A DNA stretch of 64,000 nucleotides from Fibrobacter sp. (GCA_017965445.1 JAGCPZ010000068.1:21007-85006); one strand, 5' to 3'. Positions 35,320 to 46,154 are shown, counted from the stretch's first letter. The notes: generated by a model from the letters alone, not told the origin. Program-made: numbers and translations.

Positions 35320-37443
35320 CTAACGGTTAATCCTTACCGGATAAAAACGGCCGTCAACCCGCAGCAGGTAAGAACCGGCGCGGGGTATCTCGATAGCCTC
35401 GTTTGCGTTCACGACCCTTTCGAGAACAACCTTCCCCTGCATGTCGAACAACTGCACTCTGGAAGCGTTGGGTACGTTCGAGACGCTTACGGAATGCCCT
35501 GCAACATGGACCTTCGCCTTCAAGCTATTTGAAGGGACTGGCTTCACGGTGACGGTCTTGATTTCCGACGCCGTGGTATCGATTTTAAGTTCATCGTAAA
35601 CCTTGGCCAGTTTTCCGTCCTTGTTCAAGAACTTGATATCCTGGATTTCGATAGAGGCGTATCCACCCGAAGTCATCATGGGTTCGAAAGCAAAGCCCTT
35701 GACCTTGCCCATGCTTTCTCTTTTCATATCATAATTATTGATGGCAAAACTCAAGGTCGTAAATTCATCGCTCGGATGAATGAGATTATTTTCCCAATAG
35801 GTGATTCGATTCCCTTCATCATTCTTGCCGTAGCAAAGTGCAGAAACTCCGATAACCCCCTGCGTCTTGAGCGTCATGCGGATAGTATCCGCATCGCTCA
35901 GGTCTTGGTACTTGTCGTCAAGATAAAGAGCGAGTCCGCTAAAGACATCTTCGCGGTCGTCACAATATGCTCCAGAGCATTCCTTGCCTACGCTAGACTC
36001 CGCGCGCATTTCCGCTTTGACAAGAGCCTTTCCGTTATCGGCAAAAAGCGGTTTCTTGGTAGAATCGGGGAAGATGGTGATTTTGTTAAAGCCGTTCGAT
36101 TTGGTAACCCAGTTCCCGAAGCCGGAAACCTTGAGCGTGGAATCCTGCGTACCTTTGGGCATCTGAGGCTGTCGCATAACCGAAGCTGTCGCAATATCTT
36201 TCGCATTTTCCATATGCGTCAAGTCCGGCATGTTGCCCGTCAAGAGCAACAGTTCCAAAATACGTTCCGTCTCCGTTCTTGCCGTTTTGGTATTCAGGTT
36301 CATCAGTGATTCGTAGACCGTCTCCAAATAGGGATCGTACTTGTCTGTAGAACTGAATGCTAGACCGACGCCGCTAGCTTCTGCGACGTCCTTCTTGCCG
36401 TAAATCGAGTTTGAACCATCCAATTTATAATAGGTTTTGATATAGCTAGCATGTCCATACGATGCAGATGACAACCACTTGGCAAGTTTATCGTTAACTT
36501 TCTTGGCGTTTTCGTCGCCGTACCAATAATACGCCGTAGCCATTCTCCATGGGACCAACAAAGCATCGTAAATGAAACCAGGGCCTTCTTCATAAGAATA
36601 AGAATCTTGAACCTTCACCGGTTTATGCGTGCTGTAATCGCACCAGAGTGGAACGAGTCCTGTTGTAGAATCCTGACAGAGAGCAAGTTCTGCTGCTGTA
36701 TTCTTTGCCAATGTGTTCCATGCATCCTTGAGCGCGGCTCCAGATTCAGCAAAAATTTTAAAGTTGGCAAAGGCGGAATAACTAGGGTTAAATGCAGCGT
36801 CATAGTTCGAGAATGCATTTATATGCATCTTTTCGCCGGTTTCTATATCGTTGTCATAGATGTCCTGCAATAGTGTTTTTGCATAGGTCGCATATTTTTC
36901 TGCACCCTCGGAACCCCACTGCTTGTCGGCCAAGAGAAGTGCAAGAGCGGCATCCATGTCGGCATCGGGGTTGGATACCCCTGCATACCGAACTAATGCG
37001 GAATCTTCTTCGTAGACTTCGCCTGCCATAATTTTGAAGCTTGGACTTTTGCAGGTTTTCGGTTCCTTATTCTCGTTTGCGAAACAACGGTAGAAATTCA
37101 TGAACTGGTTGAATAATGATTGGGCGTCGTTGGAGGCGTCGGCCATATACACGGAGAGCAACATGCCGAAAGCGATATCCCTAGATGAAATGCGGAGTAT
37201 CTTAGAATCCGACATTTTGATGTATGCGGTTTTGACACCGTCTATCTCGACGTTCTCGGTTACCCAATTTTTGCGCCAGTCTGCAAACTTTTGTTGAATG
37301 GCAGTTTCCGTTTTTTTCAGGTCGGGGTTGAAAATTTGCCCATAGGCGTACTGCTTGTTTTGCGGGAACGGGTACTGCGGTGCCGCGCCGGCTAAGACAG
37401 ATGCAAGCAAAAGCAGCATCGAAAAACGGAACAACATGTGCAT
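35320..37443 (-). CDS. GH8-like secreted protein with degenerate catalytic site and C-terminal sorting domain
   Basis: 707 residues from the ATG at 37443 with AAGGAG about 5 nt upstream. Signal peptide (LLLLASVLAGAAP). Residues 22-400 match GH8: PFPQ start, SFKIMAGEVYEED, DADMDAALALLLADKQWGS (D160; matches the GH8 signature except its first and sixth conserved positions) and FIYDALLVPWRMATAYYWYGD. The spot of the catalytic Glu (family SEGxxYGM) reads SRDIAFGM (R88, D89). The Asp of the WRxATDYxW block is Ala (A304). So an ordinary GH8 mechanism looks lost. Residues about 450-630 may be a carbohydrate-binding module; the last 70 (VQLFDMQGKVVLE ... GSYLLRVDGRF) look like a type IX sorting domain. 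Confidence 0.75.
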   Translation of the reverse strand: MHMLFRFSMLLLLASVLAGAAPQYPFPQNKQYAYGQIFNPDLKKTETAIQQKFADWRKNWVTENVEIDGVKTAYIKMSDSKILRISSRDIAFGMLLSVYMADASNDAQSLFNQFMNFYRCFANENKEPKTCKSPSFKIMAGEVYEEDSALVRYAGVSNPDADMDAALALLLADKQWGSEGAEKYATYAKTLLQDIYDNDIETGEKMHINAFSNYDAAFNPSYSAFANFKIFAESGAALKDAWNTLAKNTAAELALCQDSTTGLVPLWCDYSTHKPVKVQDSYSYEEGPGFIYDALLVPWRMATAYYWYGDENAKKVNDKLAKWLSSASYGHASYIKTYYKLDGSNSIYGKKDVAEASGVGLAFSSTDKYDPYLETVYESLMNLNTKTARTETERILELLLLTGNMPDLTHMENAKDIATASVMRQPQMPKGTQDSTLKVSGFGNWVTKSNGFNKITIFPDSTKKPLFADNGKALVKAEMRAESSVGKECSGAYCDDREDVFSGLALYLDDKYQDLSDADTIRMTLKTQGVIGVSALCYGKNDEGNRITYWENNLIHPSDEFTTLSFAINNYDMKRESMGKVKGFAFEPMMTSGGYASIEIQDIKFLNKDGKLAKVYDELKIDTTASEIKTVTVKPVPSNSLKAKVHVAGHSVSVSNVPNASRVQLFDMQGKVVLERVVNANEAIEIPRAGSYLLRVDGRFYPVRINR

Positions 37444-37516
37444 AAGATCTCCTTTCTTCCAAAACACTCATTTAAAATAGAATCTTTCCCCCGAAGAAAC
37501 CATTCACTCTAGCTAA

Positions 37517-38653
<1,137 letters not shown>

Positions 38654-38661
38654 TCAATTTG

Positions 38662-38785
38662 TCATTCCCCTACGGGGCCTGACTTGTTCGCCTCGGTAAT
38701 GCGAAAGCAAGCTTTCGCGCTACTCTCGGTTTCATTGTCATTCCCGGCGCCTGTCCTCGCTAGACGGGGATGACCGGGAATCTCC
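38662..38785. repeat. Mixed REP-like elements after leuB
   Basis: GTCATTCCCC-tac-GGGGCC (38662 on), a perfect GCGAAAGC-aa-GCTTTCGC hairpin (38701-38718) and GTCATTCCCGG ... CCGGGAATCTCCC (38737-38785). Related to 5486, 41132 and 45923. No gene in 38654-38851. Confidence 0.65.
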
Positions 38786-38801
38786 CTTCTTTAAAGGAAA
38801 A

Positions 38802-38830
38802 GCGGCCGGATTTCTCCGGTCGCCTTTTTT
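38802..38830 (+). terminator. Terminator after leuB
   Basis: GCGgCCGGA-tttc-TCCGGtCGC stem followed by CTTTTTT. Confidence 0.85.
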
Positions 38831-38851
38831 ATTCCCCCTTACTTTTACAAA

Positions 38852-40171
38852 TTAATCACTTAAAGACATGCAGTGAGCGAATAGGGAATCGGCAGGAATC
38901 ATCCCCTCACTAAGCGATTCTATAACCTTACCAAATTCCTCTTGTTTTTCTGCAAATTCAATCGATTCACTTTCAGTTCCATCGGCGCATATAAGCCAAT
39001 GAGGTTGAGGATTATCACAAGGACGGGACACATCGCCTTCTGCTGCCATTACAAATAATCGACGCAAGCTATCAAGGGTACTTTTTATACATTTTTTCGA
39101 TGAATCAGAAAGTAGTACAGAATCGTTTTCCGTTTCGTATTTTTTATCCTCGAAATTCATATAGTTCCCATGTGAAATAATTAAATTAGCTTTTTCTTCC
39201 GAGAAATCACAATCACAGAAGGTTTCGAACACCGCAATCGGTTCACACGTTTCATCGACAGGATGAAGATTCGTCGTTGGAATATCAGCCAAATGATATC
39301 GGCCAATACTTATAATATTAAAGTCTGTATTTGACGCACTAAAGAGGAAGTTAAAGCGCACTCCTTTTAAATGGGCGACAACGTCATCAATCGAAACATG
39401 TACAAGTTTAGGCACTTCTTGATTACCGGCTATAGATGTGTACAATGCAAATCGATACCAAGGGAAACACACTTCTTTACTTTCAGGCAAAGAACCATCA
39501 TGTTGATTCCAGAAATAAGGCATATTAACATTATAGCTAGAGAATTTATTCAAATTAGCAATCGAATCATTGGGTAAAAGTTCCAAGCTAGAAATATTCC
39601 CCGAATATTCAATACAAATTCCCTGCATGGAGCTGACATTCGCTTCTCCTATATTACCCAAAGCATCTTTCCCCGCAAAATAGAATTCGACATAAGCACT
39701 TCCACGAGGCTCAATATACGCAGCGGCAGAATCTATTTTATTTTCAATTGGTTCATACACAATCTTTCCACACAAGCTACCACCACACTTGTCTATAACA
39801 TCGGCAAGTGCCATCGAATCATATTCTGCCGTAGCTATTCCAGGCCAATCAAATCGAACATTGTTATAATATCCTTGTTCTACATGCCAAGTCCAAATAC
39901 CCGAAGTATTCGTCCCGTTATCGAAACCTGTACGCACACGGTATCCCGATGTACGGCTCCACATTTCAGGCGACCAGATGCAGCCTTTTTCCAAAGCTTC
40001 CAAGGAATCTGTCACGCCAATCACGCTACACAACACAGGCGATTCAGGCGTTAAATTATTACCCATATTCGGAACGCTTGTTGATCCCGAAACAGTAGGC
40101 GCATTGTCGGAGCACGCAGCTGCAAGGAGAAGGGCTCCAAAAGCAATCAAACTGTAGATTTTTTTATTCAT
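38852..40171 (-). CDS. Fibrobacter-type lipoprotein coupled to a TIGR02147 regulator
   Basis: 439 residues from the ATG at 40171, which directly precedes a lipoprotein signal (KIYSLIAFGALLLAAACS, lipobox cysteine about 20). AGGA lies 9 nt before it, inside the end of the regulator gene; one base separates that gene's TAA from the ATG, so translation is coupled. The mature part is beta-rich with eight or more cysteines and the recurring form SGIWTWHVEQGYYNNVRFDWPG; I recognise no enzyme motif. A cell-surface carbohydrate- or cell-contact role is possible from the style of the protein only. Confidence 0.75.
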   Translation of the reverse strand: MNKKIYSLIAFGALLLAAACSDNAPTVSGSTSVPNMGNNLTPESPVLCSVIGVTDSLEALEKGCIWSPEMWSRTSGYRVRTGFDNGTNTSGIWTWHVEQGYYNNVRFDWPGIATAEYDSMALADVIDKCGGSLCGKIVYEPIENKIDSAAAYIEPRGSAYVEFYFAGKDALGNIGEANVSSMQGICIEYSGNISSLELLPNDSIANLNKFSSYNVNMPYFWNQHDGSLPESKEVCFPWYRFALYTSIAGNQEVPKLVHVSIDDVVAHLKGVRFNFLFSASNTDFNIISIGRYHLADIPTTNLHPVDETCEPIAVFETFCDCDFSEEKANLIISHGNYMNFEDKKYETENDSVLLSDSSKKCIKSTLDSLRRLFVMAAEGDVSRPCDNPQPHWLICADGTESESIEFAEKQEEFGKVIESLSEGMIPADSLFAHCMSLSD

Positions 40172-40172
40172 A

Positions 40173-41006
40173 TTAGTTGTCCTCATCTTTATTTAATTTC
40201 CAAGTTAGCGGGAACAGTTGCATGTTCAAATGATAGATTTGATCAGCATTTTCTGTTTCCGAGGCCATTGCCACAATTTTTTTTCTGAATGCATCTACTT
40301 CTTGAGCGATGCGTTCGTAACATTCGCGGTTGACTGTAAAAGTCACACTTGACACGCTGCGGTCTTGCGGTTCAAAACGTTCGATGGATTCATCGGCAAG
40401 CTGCAACATCTTGTGATGCATCGCATGTACTGCATAAGCCAAGCCCTCCTTTGATGCGGTCACGTTCTTTTCAGTCTGGCGATACGCGCCGTCCGCGCCT
40501 TTTTTCAGGAAACCCGCTTTCGTCAGGAACTCAAGCGATTTGCTGACTTCAGCCGCAGAAATTTCGTTGCAGCACGTTTTGGCAATCTGCCCTGGGGTAG
40601 CACCGCTCATCATCGGTGCAAGTTCGCGAACGACCTGATTTTTCCAGCCATCAAAATACTCGACAGCCTCCTTATCGACGACGCGTACTTTGTACTCAAT
40701 CGCAATCTGGCGCATTTCTTTCCAATACGGCTTTTTGGATTCGTCATCCTTGGCATTGCAAAAATTGACGAGCGCAATGAAGTAGTTTGCTTCAAAGCCC
40801 GCAAGCCCCATTGCCGAAATCATGCGGTTCATCGATACACGGCTCAAGTTGCTCTTGCCTTCGCTCACAAGTCGCAAATAAGTCGGCGAAGAAAAACCAG
40901 CAAGTTTCGCGAATTCCCGCCAGGAGAAGTACGAAGTCCGTTTTTGATCTTCGTAAAAATCCTTGATCAAGGGATGGTAATCTTTGTATTCTGTTATCGG
41001 TTTCAT
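40173..41006 (-). CDS. TIGR02147 family (DUF4423) regulator-like protein
   Basis: 277 residues. The first 70 hold a helix-turn-helix-like block (FSWREFAKLAGFSSPTYLRLVSEGKSNLSRVSMNRMISAMGL). The rest (YWKEMRQIAIEYKVRVVDKEAVEYFDGW ... VSKSLEFLTKAGFLKKGADGAYRQTEK) is a winged-helix/DUF4423-like region with the ending AMASETENADQIYHLNMQLFPLTW. This matches the TIGR02147 family, a paralogous group prominent in Fibrobacter. It likely controls its own promoter and the coupled lipoprotein gene, but no operator is identified. Divergent neighbour: none; 243 bp of mostly AT-rich DNA and a REP lie upstream. Confidence 0.85.
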   Translation of the reverse strand: MKPITEYKDYHPLIKDFYEDQKRTSYFSWREFAKLAGFSSPTYLRLVSEGKSNLSRVSMNRMISAMGLAGFEANYFIALVNFCNAKDDESKKPYWKEMRQIAIEYKVRVVDKEAVEYFDGWKNQVVRELAPMMSGATPGQIAKTCCNEISAAEVSKSLEFLTKAGFLKKGADGAYRQTEKNVTASKEGLAYAVHAMHHKMLQLADESIERFEPQDRSVSSVTFTVNRECYERIAQEVDAFRKKIVAMASETENADQIYHLNMQLFPLTWKLNKDEDN

Positions 41007-41131
41007 GTTATCAAATATACCCTATTTACAGGCTATCATGACACAAAATATTGGTTTTTAATCAAATTTTATCGTTAAAAATAAAGATTTTTTCTATATG
41101 ACACACTCAAGCATTTTCAAATACTAAAAAT

Positions 41132-41160
41132 GGAGATGCCCGCTCGGTGGCGGGCATGAC
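41132..41160 (+). repeat. REP-like palindrome, GGAGATGCCCGC type
   Basis: GGAGATGCCCGCTCGGTGGCGGGCATGAC, split as a perfect ATGCCCGC/GCGGGCAT stem around a short loop; near twin of 5486-5514. Confidence 0.75.
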
Positions 41161-41196
41161 AGCGTGAGCAGACCCAGGGCAAACGACACAAAAAAA

Positions 41197-41228
41197 ACAC
41201 CATCGACATTTCGCCGACGGTGTTCGTT
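41197..41228 (-). terminator. Terminator of the Ser-rich lipoprotein gene
   Basis: AACACCATCG/CGACGGTGTT stem (one G-T pair), and on the minus strand a TTTTTTTTGTG tail. Confidence 0.8.
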
Positions 41229-41249
41229 TTGAAAAACTGCGGAATTGAA

Positions 41250-42404
41250 TTACTTAGCGCAGCCTGTGCCGAGAGTTCCTTCAAGGTCAGATTCGCACAT
41301 TGCGGCCAAACCAAGACCTTCTTCGCTACCAGTCGGGAATTCAAGGCATTCACCTACAACACCTGGAATATCGCAAGAGACCATGTCACCCGTGGCTGCT
41401 GTTGCAGAGCTTGAGCTAGTTTCAGAACCCGTTACAGAGCTTGAACTGGATTCCGTTTCGCTACCAGCCGGAATCTTGTCCTTGCACATGCGGAGTTCGC
41501 TATTGTACATAGATTCCTTTTCAGACGTAATGCCCGAAGAAGAAACATCCATCAAGCCATCCGCAGAGCAGTAGTTGTTTCCTGAAATATCCGTGAAGTT
41601 CTTCGCAATGCATTCTGCATGCTGCAACGGATGCTGTTCAGCCTTCACGCGCAATTTTTTATCAAAAAGGAACGACTGAATCACGACGACACTGTCCTGA
41701 CCACGCCAGCCTTCGTCAAGATAAGAATAAGACCATTCATTGTCTTCGGCCTTGAAATCGCAAGTCGTCTTTGTGGCAAGAGGAATCTTGTCATAATTTC
41801 CGCCGTTTACAGCGACGCCACAAGCCTTTTTCACTGCAGCATGGACCGTTTCACGCGAGTTCGCAGCAAAGTAACCCTTTTGCGTAACCGTACCGGTAAT
41901 GATCACCGTGCTGCCGTCGCAATACTGCACACCAACAAACTTGCCGTCACTGGAGCTAAAATCAGAAGTGCCATCAGCGATTCTGCAAACCATGCTTGCC
42001 TGACTTCCCGTATAGCGGATAGTATCGAGAATTACAAGGTTTTCGCCATCAATTTTATAGATAGTCTTGACATTGGCATTGCCCTTGCTATTGCTTGCCT
42101 TGTACGACATTTCCCAGACATTGTCTGCAGCTGCAAAAGTACACGGTTCCACTTCAGCAACGGAAGAACTTGAAACAGATGCAGAAGAACCAGGAACACT
42201 TACAGACGAACTAGAATTCACGTTAGAAACACTCGAAGAACTTGTTCCAGATGGGTTAGATTCCGGAGAAGTCCCGCCAACACTAGAAGAAGACACATGA
42301 TTCACAGCATCCACAATCGGATTCGATGAAGAATCGTCTCCGCAAGCCATGAAACACATAGCCGTTGAGAGAGTAAGGCCCAAACCACACTTTTTTAAAT
42401 TCAT
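41250..42404 (-). CDS. Ser-rich-linker lipoprotein of unknown function
   Basis: 384 residues with a lipoprotein signal (LTLSTAMCFMAC, C21). Residues 24-85 and about 312-340 are Ser-rich linkers (SSSSVSNVNSSSSVSVPGS). Between them, roughly residues 86-200 and 210-310, are two related-looking segments: CTFAAADNVWEMSYKAS and CDFKAEDNEWSYSYLDEG. Each starts the same way and runs through beta strands and cysteines, so it may contain an internal duplication. No enzyme motif. Own terminator; AAGGAG lies 6-7 nt before the ATG. Confidence 0.75.
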   Translation of the reverse strand: MNLKKCGLGLTLSTAMCFMACGDDSSSNPIVDAVNHVSSSSVGGTSPESNPSGTSSSSVSNVNSSSSVSVPGSSASVSSSSVAEVEPCTFAAADNVWEMSYKASNSKGNANVKTIYKIDGENLVILDTIRYTGSQASMVCRIADGTSDFSSSDGKFVGVQYCDGSTVIITGTVTQKGYFAANSRETVHAAVKKACGVAVNGGNYDKIPLATKTTCDFKAEDNEWSYSYLDEGWRGQDSVVVIQSFLFDKKLRVKAEQHPLQHAECIAKNFTDISGNNYCSADGLMDVSSSGITSEKESMYNSELRMCKDKIPAGSETESSSSSVTGSETSSSSATAATGDMVSCDIPGVVGECLEFPTGSEEGLGLAAMCESDLEGTLGTGCAK

Positions 42405-42479
42405 TACAACTCCTTTTTATAATATGTTGGGCGCAATATACAAAACAAGATAAAGAAAAACAAGATATAAGATGCAAAA

Positions 42480-42506
42480 AAAAGCCCGACTCGAACGAGC
42501 CGGAAC
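42480..42506 (-). terminator. Likely terminator downstream of adk
   Basis: CCGACTCG-aa-CGAGCCGG (one A-C mismatch) with TTTTTTTTGC after it on the minus strand. Confidence 0.55.
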
Positions 42507-42530
42507 TTTATCTAAAGGATTTCAACTTGA

Positions 42531-42564
42531 CTGGATTCTTCACCTCTTCGAGGTTCAGAATGAC
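42531..42564 (-). repeat. GTCATTCTGAACC...GAAGAATCCAG element
   Basis: Minus-strand GTCATTCTGAA, hairpin CCTC-gaa-GAGG, GTGAAGAATCCAG. The hairpin differs from the other copies while the flanks do not. Confidence 0.7.
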
Positions 42565-42585
42565 GAATCAGCCGACATCAAGAAC

Positions 42586-43182
42586 TTAAGCGTTCTTCGT
42601 GAAATCGACGTATGCCTTGAGCACATCGAGGAAGACTTCGTCCGGAGTGTTGTCACCAACGATGTGGCTGATGATCTTCGGGTCGTACTTTTCGAGCACC
42701 TTGGCGGTGGATTCCTTATAGACGTTCAAGCGGTTCTTGATGACGTTCACGTCAGCGTCGTCCTTGCGGCCTTCAATCTTGGCGCGGTTGAGGAGACGAG
42801 CGACGATAGTTTCTTCGTCCTTGATGTCGAGAACGAAGATGTGCTTCACGTCAACGATCGGCTTGATGAGATCGACCTGTGCAACCGTGCGAGGAATACC
42901 GTCGAGGAGGAGGGTATCCTTTTCCGGGTTGAGCTTGTTCGTGTTCACGAGGCCTTCGACAAAGCGGCCGAAGATTTCAACGGTTGCTTCATCCGGGACG
43001 AGGAGGCCCTTGCTGGAGTAAGAAGCAAGGAGCTTGCCGGATTCGCTGGACGGAGCGATACCACGGAAGATGTCGCCCGTGGAGAGGTGCTTGAGAGCGG
43101 TCGTAGCGGCGAGCTTTGCGCCCACAGTACCCTTGCCAGAACCCGGAGCACCGAAGATAAGAACTGCAGAAATCTGAGACAT
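42586..43182 (-). CDS. adk: Adenylate kinase, short form
   Basis: 198 residues. P-loop GAPGSGKGT, the AMP-binding block HLSTGDIFR, and LDGIPRTVAQVDLI are clear. RAKIEGRKDDADVNVIKNRLNVY replaces the long LID: there is no Zn-binding Cys set, so this is the short type. It balances ATP, ADP and AMP. A TATATTTC box with CGACCCGAATTTTAAC lies upstream, the same promoter pattern as lysS and typA. Alternative: a UMP/CMP-kinase-like paralogue, since the LID is short. Confidence 0.9.
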   Translation of the reverse strand: MSQISAVLIFGAPGSGKGTVGAKLAATTALKHLSTGDIFRGIAPSSESGKLLASYSSKGLLVPDEATVEIFGRFVEGLVNTNKLNPEKDTLLLDGIPRTVAQVDLIKPIVDVKHIFVLDIKDEETIVARLLNRAKIEGRKDDADVNVIKNRLNVYKESTAKVLEKYDPKIISHIVGDNTPDEVFLDVLKAYVDFTKNA

Positions 43183-43218
43183 TTATAACCTCATAGGTTG
43201 ATTGTTAAAATTCGGGTC

Positions 43219-43226
43219 GAAATATA
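43219..43226 (-). promoter_or_regulatory. TATATTTC promoter box of adk
   Basis: TATATTTC then GACCCGAATTTTAAC; ATG at 43182, 36 nt downstream. Confidence 0.45.
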
Positions 43227-43232
43227 GCTATT

Positions 43233-43398
43233 TTAGTAAACAGTGGTTAGTGATTAGTGGTTAGGAGGAATGAGAAATGAGCTCGGTCGCCTACGGCTCC
43301 CTTTGAGGTATGGGGTATGGGCAAATGTAATATCAAAACCTTGCAAAGCAAAGCTCATAGCAACGGAGTTGCGGGCTCATTGCTCACACCTCATAACG
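43233..43398. repeat. Variable-stem hairpin repeats between adk and clpC
   Basis: GTAAACAGTGGTTAGTGATT repeats come first. Then GGTCGCC-tac-GGCTCCCTTTGAGGTATGGGG (43286-43315), then GCAAC-gga-GTTGC (43360-43372) in reverse orientation flanked by GCTCAT. No gene. Confidence 0.65.
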
Positions 43399-45912
43399 CT
43401 ACGACTTAATCTTCTCGCACTTGAACGAAAGCTTTCCGTTTTCTACGCCCACATAAATCGTGGAGAAATCCGTCATCGTCCCGAGCAAAAGCCCTTCGGC
43501 GATTTCGTCTTCAACCAGATTTTGGATAGAACGGCGAATGGGGCGAGCCCCCAGCGAAGCATCGTAATTGTGATTTACAATAAATTCCTTCGCTTCCTGG
43601 TTCATTTCCAAAAGGATTCCGCGATCGGAAAGGTTCTTCTGCAAGAATCCCATCTGGATATCCACAACAGACACAAGGTCGTGCTTGGAAAGCGCACGGA
43701 ACACAATCTGCTCGTCGATACGGTTCAAAAATTCCGGAGAGAACACGCGCTTGACTTCCTCGCGAATGGCATTTTCCATGCGTTCGTAATCGTCGGTCTC
43801 GCCCATCTTGGTAAAGCCCATACCACTGCTGTGGCGGACTTCGCGAGCGCCGGCATTACTCGTCATGATGATAATCGTATTCTTGAAGTTAATCTTGCGG
43901 CCATAGCTATCCGTCAAGATGCCATCGTCCAAAATCTGCAAAAGCAAGTTGTAAATGTCCGGATGAGCCTTTTCGATTTCGTCCAAAAGCACAACTGAAT
44001 AGGGGTGCTTGCGAACCTTTTCGCTCAGCTGTCCACCGCCATCTTCGAAGCCCACGTATCCCGGAGGCGCACCAATCAAGCGGCTCACGCTGTGCTTTTC
44101 CATGTATTCGCTCATGTCGATACGGATAAGCGAATCTTCACTTCCAAAAAGTTCCTTGCTCAGGACCTTCGCAAGTTCCGTCTTGCCGACACCCGTCGGA
44201 CCCAGGAACAAGAAGCTACCCATCGGACGCTTGTTGTTGCGGATTCCCGCACGGCTACGGCGGATGGACTTGACAATCGCATCGACAGCCTGATCCTGGC
44301 CAATCACGCGCTGTTTAATTTCGTCGCCCAAATGCAAAAGCTTTTGCGCTTCTTCGCCGCCGAGCCTGCTGACCGGGATTCCCGTCATCTTGCTGATAAC
44401 GTCACGGATAACGTTTTCATCGACAATCGGCGTTTCCGATTCTTCGCTCTGGAGTTGCTTTTTGCGTTCGGCAATGCTGTTCTGCAATTCTTCTTCGCGG
44501 GCGCGGAAATTGGCTGCAGAACTATAATCCTGATTGGCAACAGCTTCTTCTTTTTTCTGGATGCATTCGCCGAGTTCATCTTCCATGTTCTGCAAGTCCT
44601 GCGGAATTTTGATGGAATTGAGACGCACACGAGCACCCGCTTCGTCGAGAACGTCGATTGCCTTGTCCGGCAAAAAGCGTTCACTAATATAACGTTCGCC
44701 CAATTCAACGGCTGCACGCACAGCATCCGGCGTGTAACGCACGTTGTGATGTTGTTCATACTTCGGACGAAGGCCATCAAGAATCTGGATGGAATCTTCA
44801 ACAGAAGGCGGATTCACTATAATCGTCTGGAAGCGACGTTCAAGAGCAGCATCCTTTTCGATGTACTTGCGGTATTCGTCAAAAGTCGTGGCGCCAATGC
44901 ACTGGAGTTCGCCTCGGGCAAGCGCCGGCTTGAAAATGTTCGATGCGTCGAGACTGCCTTCGGAGCCGCCTGCACCCACAATCGTGTGGAGTTCATCGAT
45001 AAAGAGAATCACGGAATTGCCAACACGCTGGAGTTCCGTAATGAGCCCCTTCACGCGCTCTTCGAACTGGCCACGATACTTTGTACCAGCCACCATAGCA
45101 GCAACGTCAAGCGTCACGACGCGCTTGTTCGCCAGCAAATCCGGAATCTTGCGCTGAACAATCTTTTGCGCAAGGCCTTCAATAATCGCAGTCTTACCTA
45201 CACCCGGTTCGCCAATCAGCGCCGGATTGTTCTTTTTGCGTCGGCAAAGGATTTGAATCAATCGTTCAATTTCAGCTTCGCGACCGATAATCGGGTCCAG
45301 TTTGCCTGCACGGGCCATCGCTGTCAAATCGCGGCCGAAATGTTCCAAAATCGGAGTTTTAGAGCGCGACGGAGAAGCCTGACGCGATTGCGTATAACGT
45401 TCACGAGGATCTTCGTCCGATTGAGAATCGTCCATCGGCTGCCCTTCTGCCTGATGCTTGATTTGCATCAGCATATCCTGATAATTTTCGAACGTCACAT
45501 TGTACGTCGAGAGCGTCGCCGCCGCCGGAGAATCCGTCTGTTGCAGAATGGCGAGCATCAAGTGTTCCGGCCCTATAAACTGAACGCCCTCTTCCTTGGC
45601 AATCTTAGCGGCATTGTAAAGCACGGCCTTGCACTGCGCCGTAAAAGTGAGAAGACCGCCACGGGCATCGCCTCCGACCGTCATTAGACCGCCGCTTGTA
45701 CTGAGCGCGCGCTGGATGGTTTCACTGAGTTCCGTCAGGTTGACCTTCAACGCCTTGAGCGTTTCCGAAGCCACACCTGAATCTTCGCGTACAAGACCAA
45801 ATAGCAAATGTTCTACTGTAACGCAGTCGCTCCCTAAATTGCGGGCCGCGATACGAGCCGCCTGCAGCGCTGCTTTTGCCTTAGCTGAAAAAATACCGTT
45901 AATATCTGCCAT
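43399..45912 (-). CDS. clpC: ATP-dependent Clp protease ATPase subunit ClpC
   Basis: 837 residues from the ATG at 45912 (a start five codons earlier is in frame). Two Clp_N repeats, then NBD1 with [16 protein letters not shown], a UVR motif in the middle helix ([16 protein letters not shown]), then NBD2 with [14 protein letters not shown] and Walker [14 protein letters not shown]. The UVR motif and middle-domain length make ClpC more likely than ClpA or ClpB. It unfolds substrates for ClpP, which is not in this window. No mcsA/mcsB next to it. A REP palindrome sits in the upstream gap. Confidence 0.93.
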   Translation of the reverse strand: MADINGIFSAKAKAALQAARIAARNLGSDCVTVEHLLFGLVREDSGVASETLKALKVNLTELSETIQRALSTSGGLMTVGGDARGGLLTFTAQCKAVLYNAAKIAKEEGVQFIGPEHLMLAILQQTDSPAAATLSTYNVTFENYQDMLMQIKHQAEGQPMDDSQSDEDPRERYTQSRQASPSRSKTPILEHFGRDLTAMARAGKLDPIIGREAEIERLIQILCRRKKNNPALIGEPGVGKTAIIEGLAQKIVQRKIPDLLANKRVVTLDVAAMVAGTKYRGQFEERVKGLITELQRVGNSVILFIDELHTIVGAGGSEGSLDASNIFKPALARGELQCIGATTFDEYRKYIEKDAALERRFQTIIVNPPSVEDSIQILDGLRPKYEQHHNVRYTPDAVRAAVELGERYISERFLPDKAIDVLDEAGARVRLNSIKIPQDLQNMEDELGECIQKKEEAVANQDYSSAANFRAREEELQNSIAERKKQLQSEESETPIVDENVIRDVISKMTGIPVSRLGGEEAQKLLHLGDEIKQRVIGQDQAVDAIVKSIRRSRAGIRNNKRPMGSFLFLGPTGVGKTELAKVLSKELFGSEDSLIRIDMSEYMEKHSVSRLIGAPPGYVGFEDGGGQLSEKVRKHPYSVVLLDEIEKAHPDIYNLLLQILDDGILTDSYGRKINFKNTIIIMTSNAGAREVRHSSGMGFTKMGETDDYERMENAIREEVKRVFSPEFLNRIDEQIVFRALSKHDLVSVVDIQMGFLQKNLSDRGILLEMNQEAKEFIVNHNYDASLGARPIRRSIQNLVEDEIAEGLLLGTMTDFSTIYVGVENGKLSFKCEKIKS

Positions 45913-45922
45913 AATTACTTCT

Positions 45923-45951
45923 GTCATTCCCGCCGCTGAGCGGAAATCTCC
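45923..45951 (-). repeat. REP-like palindrome before clpC
   Basis: Minus-strand GGAGATTTCCGCT ... GGCGGGAATGAC: the same flanks as 5486 and 41132 with changed stem bases, only 10 bp from the clpC start. Confidence 0.65.
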
Positions 45952-45989
45952 TATTCATTTTCAAATCACGCTCTAAAAGATAGTTACTA

Positions 45990-46150
45990 AACATAGGCAT
46001 GAGGTCGCACCTACGGTGCTCTGAGCTATGAGCACGGCACTTCGTGCCTTTGAGGTTTTAATTGTCGAGGCATAGCCTCCTTTATTTCACTCAAAGCCTT
46101 GCTTGCAAGGCGACCTCAAAGCGAGTGAAATGAGCGACCTCATTGCTCAA
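45990..46150. repeat. Variable-stem hairpin repeats between clpC and lolD
   Basis: GCACC-tac-GGTGC (46007-46019), GGCAC-ttc-GTGCC (46036-46048), and in reverse CCTTGC-tt-GCAAGG (46097-46110), each in GAGGTCG / CTTTGAGG-type flanks. The lolD stop codon is next to it. Confidence 0.7.
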
Positions 46151-46154
46151 GCCC

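Noticed and set aside
44005..45687. A 560-codon open frame antisense to clpC
   Set aside because: clpC carries two complete AAA+ modules; the opposite frame is a by-product.
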